Below, piece after piece: positions 55,940 through 64,000 of a DNA stretch of 64,000 bases. The notes under the pieces are model-generated. The model was not told the origin of the DNA. It saw only the letters and a program-made list of their open reading frames with translations, and ran no database searches. Each line of letters begins with the position of its first letter. Position 1 is the stretch's first letter. The position numbers and the translations under genes were made by a program. Source of the stretch: Bifiguratus adelaidae. Taxonomy: Eukaryota; Mucoromycota; Endogonomycetes; Endogonales. Where the stretch lies: the NCBI GenBank assembly GCA_002261195.1, contig MVBO01000002.1, forward strand, positions 68,920 to 132,919, given 5' to 3'.

Positions 55940-57263
55940 CTAAGGATTGAAAAGAGCTGCGTCTACTCTTTCCAGCTAAAACAAGGGTCCTAGGTGTTTA
56001 ACATACGTAATAAACATATCTGCTCGGCCTACTTACAATGTGAACAAACTTTGGGTCCTTGAGAGTTTTCATGGCCCAATTACGAAGCTGTTCGTCGGAC
56101 CATCGATATGACGCGGAGAGAGGCGTAAATCCCTCTATGTCTTCCGTAGGTACCAGCGCGTCCCTATTGTCACGATTTGATGGCTCAGAGATGGGTTCGT
56201 ATGTAGAAGAGGACGCCAGGCTTTGCAGAGTGGCTCTGGCTTCTTCCAGCAGCGACCGACGAGGTGTTTGAGAAGCTTGATTTGGACTCCAGGTCAAGCT
56301 ATGTGCATCTGAATTCTGTTCCCAACGCCGTGAAGGACCATGGAAGATACTGCTCGTGCCAACCGTATTTCGGGAAGACATACTCAATGTATCTAGAGTA
56401 CCAGCATTTCGTATGTTCTGATTACCCGACGGGCTATACATGGAGCTGCTTGACCTTGTTGGGGGAGGCGACGCAACCGCAGACTATCGTGAGAAGGTTA
56501 GAATCTTGGCCAATCTGAACTTAACGCAATACAAGCCTACCTGTCTGCCTAACATGGTCTGTGTATCCACTGCAGTTGCTCGCTGGCTGGAAAGCATGCT
56601 GTTTGCCCTTCCGAGACCATTATTGCTACTTAATTCTATTGATCTTAGGAGCTTGTCGTCAATGGTTGTAGCTATGGAGGGCGAATAATCTGTTCCTTGA
56701 GATAATTGTGAGTCTACACCTTGCATACGACCCTGATAGACGATAAAGGGTTCCAGATACTCGGCAGCCTGGCTGCACTCGGTTGCATGTCGAAATTTGA
56801 GCTGATATTTCTTGACCGAGTTCTGTAAGGGTAGGTATGGGCTTGAGTGAATCATTCATTCGACTGTGAAGGACCATATATGCGCGTAATGCAAGTCCAC
56901 CTCCCAGAGTTGCCAACTTACATCCGACGCAACATGCCGAAAGCCTATGGTCTGTCCGCGGACCATTGCCTTGAATCTCGTTCGTGCAACTTCTGGCGGA
57001 TCAAACGAGACACGCTCCTAACAAAGGCATGTTAAGTGAACAAGTGACCCCGGCGATGCACTACCCTTCCCTACCACGACGCTCTTTCCAACCACGATCT
57101 TTAGCTCCTTGATCTGAGCTAGTTGCAACGATTCCTTCCGCCGCACTGTATCGATCTGCAATACAATGTTTGGAGACGTATTGTGATCCCATGAAGTCTG
57201 TGTGTTATCTGCCGTAGCTTTCCTCAACACCGAATACTTCTCAATGGCATAGGATATCACCAT
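55940..57263 (-). CDS. REC114: Rec114-like meiotic recombination protein
   Basis: Candidate subunit of the Spo11 accessory complex (Rec114-Mei4-Mer2) that promotes meiotic double-strand breaks. A multi-exon gene starts at the ATG at 57263 (MVISYAIEKYSVL). Its N-terminal PH-like part includes KYQLKFRHATECSQAAEYLE. A Ser-rich middle follows. The C-terminal helices read WSDEQLRNWAMKTLKDPKFV, spliced to HILERVDAAL in a 36-nt last exon (55975-55940). That pattern, a short disordered protein with an N-terminal PH-like fold and a C-terminal (S/D)EELRxxxxxxLxDPxFxxxVxxL helix, is the Rec114 architecture. It is a motif-level call, as Rec114 proteins are very divergent. Several exon ends are approximate. 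Confidence 0.5.
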
Positions 57264-57573
57264 GGCAGAGAACAATGAGACCACATGATCGTGTGACTGC
57301 AGATTCACCTGATTTATGGAAACGTCGCCGACTGCTCTGTCTCACTGTTGGTCTCGGGCTGGAGCTATTGGCAGCTCTTGTCTCCTTTTCAAACGTTTCA
57401 CATCATTGAGTAGTTGCGCAAGTTTCTTTCCGTTTCCGGCGCGTCAGATTGTTTCTTTGTCCATTTCATTTTTAAAGCCATTTGTTCCCCTTTCCCATTT
57501 GAACCTTTTTGCCGCTGAAACTTTTTTCCCCGTCGCTAGTCTTCTTTGCGCTCTAATATCCAGTTTTATAAGC

Positions 57574-58494
57574 ATGTCCAACAATAGTTATGCTCGCCAA
57601 GCGGAAGATCCCTTCAATCCCGAAAGACTTCGAGCCGAGTCGATCAAAGGGAATACGTTTAGCATAAACCATCGTGAAAGACGCAATTCCCATATTGAGC
57701 GACAGAGCGTCGGCACTTTGGACACCGTATCCAATGGCTACGGTCCGACAAGCCCCATAGTGGACCCAGTATACGGACAAGTCCTTTACGATCCTAATGC
57801 GGCTTCACCGAGTCGCGGCAGGAGATTATCTTTACCTTTGCATCAGCAAGTCAATATGACGCCATTAGAATGCACACCAAAGAAGATTGCGCCTCCGCCA
57901 CCGAGGAGGCATTCGCATCATCAACCGGTGAATAAGATGGATCACTTGGCTTGGAAGCAGGTAAGACCGCACAACCTGGGACCACTCGAGGCTAACACCC
58001 ACGGGCGGGAAGAATTTTCGAGCTCGTTGCATGGGCCGACTGTTCCGAGAACAGCGATTTGACGCATTTCAAGCACGTCGAAAACTCGATGTCATGGACA
58101 CGAGCGACGAAAGAGATGAGAACATTGCCGCCGGTCCGTACCCATTGAATGACCCCAATTGGATACGGCAACAAGAAGTAAGTGAATGCCCTTGTGACAT
58201 GATACCTAACACTGCGTGCATATGAAGCTTATCCGACATATCGTGCAACTCGAATACAACCACCCGACAACACCCATCTCCCCCACATACGGCGCACCGC
58301 CAACAACCTATCCAAACGTCATGACTTCTCAACAGCAAGCCGAATTGATCAATTCCGTAGCGGATGAGATTGGATGGGATTTACGAAGGGCAGCTGCAGA
58401 AGCCAATAGGCCACCGAGCCTCAATCTTATGCCGAATCTCCCTGCCAATAGCCCCGTCGAACAACGAAATACAGGAGAGGTATTGTGGAAGTAA
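57574..58494 (+). CDS. uncharacterised protein
   Basis: Three exons (57574-57960, 58013-58177, 58228-58494) give about 272 residues. Both introns have GTAAG donors, CTAAC branch sites and AAG acceptors, and the joins keep frame (LAWKQ|NFRARC and RQQE|LIRHIV). The N-terminal half is Ser/Pro-rich with RRHSHH and PPPPRR. The middle is basic and helical (RLFREQRFDAFQARRKLDVM). The C-terminal part contains PTYGAPPTTYP and a helix (QQAELINSVADEIGWDLRRA). No domain recognised. A long CT-rich leader precedes it. Confidence 0.7.
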
Positions 58495-58601
58495 AGGGTC
58501 CAGATGATGTTGTGTATAAAGGCGTGTTTAGCAGGAGAAGGCTACTGTACATAATGGAGAAATGCAGAATTGCTGGTGGATTTACAAGGAATGATGCGAC
58601 C

Positions 58602-59500
58602 TTATGGTGCACTGAGCTTTTCAAGATATTGTGATGCTGTTGTTGTACATTCTACTGGATCTTTGGATGCGCTAAACAGTTGATCAAAGATGGCATTTGA
58701 TTGATCCGTCTGCAGATTGATCAACTTTCCGTTGCGGTATGCTCAATATTGATCACTTACCGTCTCATCAAAGTAATGCAATTTAGTCCACATTTCTTGC
58801 TCTGCAAAGCGATGATCACTTGAATAGACGTTCTCCTTGGGCTGTGCATCAGGATTATTTGATTTCATCGACATTTGCAAAGCCGTAGACTTGGTTGGTA
58901 TTTCCTTGGGTTCCTCGTTTGTGTCTGCTTCTTGGATACGCCTTTCTGATATCCGCTTTTTATCGTCAATCTTGTCTAGATATCGAAGTGTAGGACGCAT
59001 TTGCATGATACGAGCTACAGGTGTCAAGTGAATCTCATCTAAGCAAACACAATAAGTATCTCAAAGACAGTTTGCTGAACAAACCTACCGTCCTTGAAAA
59101 CGCCGACCATATACTTTGTGTTTCCAGGCAATATTTCTGAGCCTAGCGTCTGTCGATCCAGCACATCATGCTCTTCCTCCTCATCCACATCCATCATGCC
59201 GTCCAAAGCCGTTCGAATAGCCTTATCGTTTGTCCCCAATGCCAATTCGTGCCCTCGGTCCTTGTCATAGTTGCGCGATGGTGTGTCAAACGCCAAGTCC
59301 AGTTCCACCATCTTGGCCTTTGGCTTAATACGAGCAGCTACCGGTTGTGAATCTGGACCAAACGGTACCGCACGCAAAGGATATTGAAAGATGTGCAGGT
59401 AATTGGCAACTCGATTCGACATGTAGAGTGGAATCTCTGCAATCACTTCGTCGTCCTCGTCCACTCCATAGGTTGCATGGAGTGATGTGTCCTGCACCAT
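58602..59500 (-). CDS. RPC37: RNA polymerase III subunit RPC5/Rpc37
   Basis: Pol III subunit that, with Rpc53, acts in termination and reinitiation. Three exons (59500-59089, 59038-58761, 58724-58602) give about 270 residues. Signatures: EIPLYMSNRVANYLHIFQYP then KPKAKMVELDLAFDT (the SIN-type dimerisation part), YMVGVFKD joined to EIHLTPVARIMQMRPTLRYL, and WTKLHYFDE. The ATG at 59500 lies just before the acidic DEDDEVIAEIPLY and was preferred over non-ATG extensions. It is divergent from the TRIC gene with 90 bp between starts. Confidence 0.9.
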
Positions 59501-59590
59501 GGCTTGATCTGCTTGATCTGTCAAATGTCCAAGTGCAAAAAGAGCCGACAAATTGAATTTCACACTTGTTTGCTCTTCTCGCGTCTTCAA

Positions 59591-60578
59591 ATGAGTGCAC
59601 AAGGTGTGATTCACATGCTGTCTGGCATAGTGGCAGATTTGGTCTTGCCACTGTCGCAGATCGTGCTCTTTCCTAGCGTTCTTCCTATACCACTACCGAT
59701 GATTTTGCACGCTATCCGAGTGTCTTATGACTACCGTACAAGGCTTGCCGCCAACCACGTTCATATTGGATGGCTCCAAGGCTTGGTGGCCGTGCTCTTT
59801 ATGGCCGCCGGAGGGGGTTTCTCGGTGGGTCTTTTACGAGGCGAAGGCTGGAAAGCGTTATTTAATGATTCCTTTTGGGCTGCTTATGGGTAAGTATTAC
59901 GCCGCGCAACGGTCCTCTGCTCGTGGCTCAACCGTGCTAGGTCCATGTATCTCTTGACTTTTGGATCGTCTACCTTTTACAACATCTTGGACTCGCTTCC
60001 CCCTGCTGTGTTTTATAGTATGATCGTGGCGGGTGATGCCTTGTCGCGCGCCAATGCCATCACGGGATATGGTGTGGACGGCGTAGTTCAAACTGTCACA
60101 AGCTCTTCTTCACCCGGTAAATGGGTGGCTCGCGTTGTATGTGGGACTCTGGCTGGCTGTGGTGGTGGCATGATTGCAGGTAGGTTGCCTCTTTTCCTCT
60201 ATGTGTATGCGCCTGATTTGACCTTTGCGTGCAGATGCCTTCCAACTAGCCACCTTGGACTGGACATTCAAAACACCCAGTATTTTTAGGGCCGCTTCTC
60301 CAGACATCAATTACGCATTTTATACTGCCCTCTTCTATACCCTCACCACAGCCCCCGAAGTAGCACTCTGGCTTACTGGTGAAGTACCGCTTGCCAAGGT
60401 TTCGGGCAAGACAGAGGCCTACACGCCTCAGGGTCTCTTATCCCTGGATGAAGCCAGAGCCTGGGGATCACTCATCATGCTCTCCGGTCTCTTGATCAAG
60501 ACCTATCGTGAGGGTAAACTTGGTTTTTCCTCCCGTAAAGCAGATGCCATTGAGGAAAAGGGATCCAAAGCGCAATAG
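59591..60578 (+). CDS. TRIC-type trimeric intracellular cation channel
   Basis: Three exons (59591-59889, 59941-60179, 60235-60578) give about 293 residues. Hydrophobic helices and the TRIC (PF05197) order are visible: an N-terminal helix, AVLFMAAGGGFSVGLL, NILDSLPPAVFYSMIV, VCGTLAGCGGGMIA (the Gly-rich G-x-G-G kink) and a final helix near LIMLSGLLI. Animal TRICs carry K+ counter-ions across the ER during Ca2+ release; fungal members are little studied. The second intron falls within the glycine-rich helix. It shares a 90-bp bidirectional promoter with RPC5. Confidence 0.82.
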
Positions 60579-60645
60579 ATATCATACTAAGCGTACATTA
60601 TATCCGTCCGGCTGGCCACAATAGTAATTTACATTTTGAACACAT

Positions 60646-62274
60646 TCAGGGTGACATGGATCGCTTTTCAGGGACGTTTTGTAGCGCTGAATTCGTGGAG
60701 GCGCCCCAAGAGCCCACGCCGGCACTCTCACGACTGCTGGGTGTAGGTGTGCGACACAGTGGACTCGTTCCGTCAGCGTGCTTTTCGTCCATATCACGCC
60801 TTCGAGAGGCTGCAAAGTGGTTCCCTTGAGACGATGGGTTTGGTTTCATGAACCTGGTTTGCGATGGTCGACTTCCTAAATGATAAAACCCCGTCCCCTC
60901 GTCGTCATTGAGTCCAGCCAAAGTGAGTCCACGTTCAATGGCATCTCGATGATGAAATTGAGGATAGTGTCTTCCTTGAAGCTCAAAATCATTGTCCTGC
61001 TGTAGGGAAGACCTCACTCCGTCGTCACCGTGCCCGCTTCTTGAGGAAGGGTATGCACTACCGCTACTGTCCTGTTTCTTGTCATGAGGTAAAGGTGTAG
61101 GTTTGATGGCAAGCGTGGTGACGGTGATGATGGTCTGTAGGGGAACGGCCAAATTGTACAAGACACTGATGACTTTCGAGGCCACCATATGTGACAGGAT
61201 ATTTTCTCGGATGATGGCAAAGACCAGCATGCCAGCACCGTAAAACAACAAAATGACTGCGGTCAGAATCAACAGGATACGGATCTGGTAGCATTGGATA
61301 AGCTTCACTTGATAATCACATGCGCATGCACTCACCCTGAGCAAACCGACCCGCAGAGTCCTCTTCTTTTCAATACGCCACGTTTCACCGATATCGGTAG
61401 GATCATCCTGTAGCTGCTGCTGGATAATCCAATTCAACTTGTATCCGAAGTAGATGATGCCTCCCATCACCACGAATTCCCAAAAGCTCCAGCATACGTA
61501 CTGAGCGGTGATGAGATGGGCTGCGACAACTTGAGGAACATTTGGCGGCGTGCGATCGGCGACTATGCCACTGACGAGAGCTATTAGTGTATTGGTGAAG
61601 AATGGAGCGATTAAGAGGATAAAGCCCAGTGTATCCACTTGAGTGGGCGTGGGTAGCCACTTGGAGAAGCTTTGATCAATGCGGGCTTCCGGAATGGCCA
61701 TGTCGAAACGACATACCTCTGGCACGGTAGATGCCACTCCGAGAAAATACAAGGTGATGCCAACCTGGGCCATCATCCACGGGAACTCAAAAAACACTAG
61801 ATGTCCTTAAGAACAGTTTCCAGGTGAATAAGAGATGGTCGCCTTACCTGATCTCCAAGCGTAACTAGGCAAGACGTCGTATAGGATGATAAAGGAGAAA
61901 ATGAAGCGAACTGCCATCAAGACATCAGCCCGGACACCTGTGGCACAGCCCGATTACTTACACACGTTAAATATATTCATAAACAGCAAGCGACATTCTA
62001 GAGGTTTTGGGCGAAGCAGACCCCTCCGCTGCCTTCGTAGATCCCAAATGAAATGGCCTTTTACGACGCGATTGATCAGAACACCAATACCTGCCAAAGC
62101 CGGCCAAGCCGAAGGTCAGACAGGCCGAACGATCTTTGGACCGATATGAACTCACCAATGGCCGAAGAAACCCCGGAGAGAACGGCATTCGTGATATATA
62201 CAGCCTGAAAAAAATGTTCATCCACGCAACCTCGAACAGACAGCCGCCAGTCGCAGAACGGCTCGGTCGACCAT
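60646..62274 (-). CDS. seven-helix membrane protein of unknown function
   Basis: At least five exons. About seven hydrophobic segments can be counted: AVYITNAVLSGVSSAIGIGV, RFIFSFIILYDVLPSYAW, MMAQVGITLYFLGVAS, LGFILLIAPFFTNTLIALVS, the WSFWEFVVMGGIIYFGY segment, ILLILTAVILLFYGAGMLVF and VISVLYNLAVPLQTIITV. A long Ser/Arg/Pro-rich cytosolic tail follows (after PTPLPHDKK). The layout resembles a fungal G-protein-coupled receptor-like protein; I recognise no subfamily. The first exon is uncertain: an ATG at 62274 needs a weak GTTGCG donor, and the frame is open further upstream without ATG. Confidence 0.6.
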
Positions 62275-63310
62275 GAGGTATAAATATGAGATATCGTCGT
62301 CGTCATCCTCACAGGACAGACCAGACCGGTTCCAACAGAAGATAGCGCGCTCTACAAGAGAGAGTACCTCCAGTTGAAAAGGAAGAATGCAAAATAGGGA
62401 AATTAAAGCGAAGAAAGTAAAAGCTCCGATATATACCACAGATCGGGCTTACAAGTGTTCATTTATGGGGTGGAAATCGCACCCCTAGTTTGCGCGCTCA
62501 TATTTTTAACGTTATAGGAGGTTTTAGGGGACTTGGCCTATGCATCGGTCCCCTCTTGCCACGCTGAGACTATCCTGTCTCATGGCGAGTGAACAGCTCC
62601 AGAGTCCAGAAGCGCGTGGTGATGACAGGCACGTTCCAAAATCGTCTATCATTCACGGACTAATGTGGAAATGTGGCGCACCGTACTATCCTATCTGAGA
62701 CGTCTCGAAAAGGGGGTACATGAAAAAGGGACAGGGCAGGATGGTCGGCGGTGTATCCGTTTGGTTTGGGCCCTTGCATACTGAAACACGGTATGTTTCA
62801 CCTTTTGATCGATAGACCATTTCTCGGGAACCCAGTTCTTGTTTGAATGTGTTCACGGATATTGTGGCTGATAGCGGTACGCGCCACCACCGTCTTTTAG
62901 TCTCTGTGGTGCCCTGAATGGCGAGTAGTAGAGGCTACTCTGGGACGCGAACGAAAAATCGTGGGTTTAAGCCATGGTCAAAGAGATACAACCATCGTTC
63001 ACTCGCGGAACATCGATGTCTCACGCCAACACAGTTGACAGCTCATCAACGCAATTGGTGCTTGTTCCAAGGTAAAGAAAGAGTCAGACTTTGTTATGAT
63101 ACGACACAATGATACAAAAACGAGACGAGACACTATCGAAAGAATATGAGAATGATTGTGACGCAGATGTAAGGCGATGCCAATGGTGAATCGGCGAGAA
63201 ATGTGAATGGCTTGGCGGCAAAGAGATTGTGCATGAGAGATGACAAGATTCGATAGGTGTCCGTCGTTGCGTCTAAGCAACTGTCCTTTTGTATCCTTGT
63301 CGATCTATCA
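62275..63310. other. 1 kb gene-poor region
   Basis: Upstream region of the seven-helix gene and 3' flank of QCR6. Short frames on both strands show no features. No tRNA or repeat was recognised. Confidence 0.45.
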
Positions 63311-63821
63311 TTATTTTAGGGTCGCAAAGAGCTTGGGTGCCATAAGTTGGTCGGCACAGTGCATCAAGTGGAAAAACTCCTCTATGCCTAAACAAGCACA
63401 TTAGGATTCCAAAAGCTCGAGAACCAGAGCCGTCACTTACAATTCTCGTGCGATCCATTGGCAACACGCTCGGTACATTCATCGAGATGGTGCTTTAGTG
63501 GAGCACATTCCTTGCTCTCCTTGCATTCTGCAAAATTGCAAGCTTCAGTCAGCGATCCCGTCCAAGACACACCGATCCGTTACATGGTCGAGCCAATAAA
63601 CGCAGCGCTGACGACTTACCCTCTAGAATGGGTTCCTTGGTATCCTCCGGTTCTTCCTCCTCCTCCTCCTCCTCTTCTTCCTCTTCTTCCTCTTCAGGAG
63701 CTTCCTCCGGAGCCTCCTCAGGAGCCTCCTCTTGCTCCTCTTCAGGTTGCTCTTCGGCTTCCTGCTTCTCCTCGGCGTATACCGTGGTCAATAGCGATTC
63801 CAGAAACTCTTGCAAGGCCAT
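63311..63821 (-). CDS. QCR6: cytochrome bc1 hinge protein Qcr6
   Basis: Acidic hinge subunit of complex III, on the intermembrane-space face near cytochrome c1. Three exons (63821-63620, 63527-63441, 63387-63311) give about 121 residues. The N-terminal half contains a nearly pure Glu/Pro/Ala-Glu repeat with a run of about 14 glutamates. The conserved hinge fold follows: ECKESKECAPLKHHLDECTE, then CIEEFFHLMHCADQ and APKLFATLK. The paired Cys residues of the two disulfide-linked helices are kept. Confidence 0.95.
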
Positions 63822-63959
63822 GAGGACAAAACAGTGTTTACTTTGGCAGCGAAAGGTCAATTCTCTAATTTGATGACGTAGCAAAATTTCACGCTTCCAA
63901 AAAGGCTTCGAGCGCATTTGAGAGTCTTCCTCTTATCCTTTACAAAGGTAGGTATATGC

Positions 63960-64000
63960 ATCCATCGACCTAGAAGGACTAGAGCACTCACCAAAGCCTT
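63960..64000 (-). other. possible exon end entering from the right edge
   Basis: On the minus strand the last bases read AAGGCTTTG|GTGAGTGC, a good donor site. It may belong to a leader exon of QCR6 or a gene beyond the window; it cannot be resolved. Confidence 0.2.

Noticed and set aside
63628-63873. Ser/Gly-rich plus frame
   Set aside because: It is the antisense reading of the Glu repeat in QCR6.
1-64000. CRISPR array, insertion sequences, bacterial operons
   Set aside because: No regularly spaced direct repeats or IS ends were seen, and spliceosomal introns throughout show a eukaryotic genome.

Overview
The window is nuclear DNA from a filamentous fungus. Genes are closely packed on both strands. 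Most are split by short introns (about 44-110 nt) with GTAAGT-like donors and CTAAC branch sites. The gene set points to an early-diverging lineage, most likely Mucoromycota: a velvet factor, a LARGE-type GT49 glycosyltransferase, a CPSF30 that keeps its zinc knuckle, a TRIC channel, an ADCK2-type kinase and a Rec114-like protein, plus vertebrate-type AACCCTAA telomere-box motifs in promoters. The lineage is inferred from gene content and was not tested by search.

Left part (0-20 kb): mitochondrial TrpRS and Nsa2 diverge from one promoter. Then come an F-box protein, a large DUF1365 protein with a part resembling the N-domain of cyclopropane fatty acid synthase, and a small PPxY membrane protein. 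A decayed Ty1/copia element on the minus strand follows (gag, zinc knuckle and protease remnants, 8.87-10.13 kb). After it are the helicase Rrp3, an unusual C1 + membrane + dysferlin-domain protein, a 1,081-residue zinc-knuckle protein and the gene-poor stretch 18.0-19.5 kb.

Middle (19.5-36 kb): ARL5, an alpha-arrestin, Aurora kinase and an ADCK2/UbiB kinase run in tandem on the plus strand. A velvet regulator follows on minus, then a gene-poor region with a puzzling coding-like fragment beside tRNA-Leu(CAG), an IQGAP/Gap1-type RasGAP and cytosolic ThrRS.

Right part (35.5-64 kb): GT49 and CPSF30/Yth1 diverge, as do a MED28-like Mediator subunit and the GDT1 antiporter. Next are COX23, a UBA-containing ubiquitin protease, a large HMG-box factor, a small hypothetical gene, a PHD-finger protein, Pub1/TIA-1, mitoribosomal mL38 and a Rec114-like meiotic protein. 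The window closes with an uncharacterised gene, Pol III subunit RPC5 diverging from a TRIC channel, a seven-helix membrane protein and the complex III hinge subunit QCR6.

There is no biosynthetic or defence cluster; these are mostly single housekeeping or regulatory genes, several sharing compact bidirectional promoters. Exon joins were derived by eye from splice signals and frame continuity. Boundaries may be off by a base or so, and weak ones are flagged.
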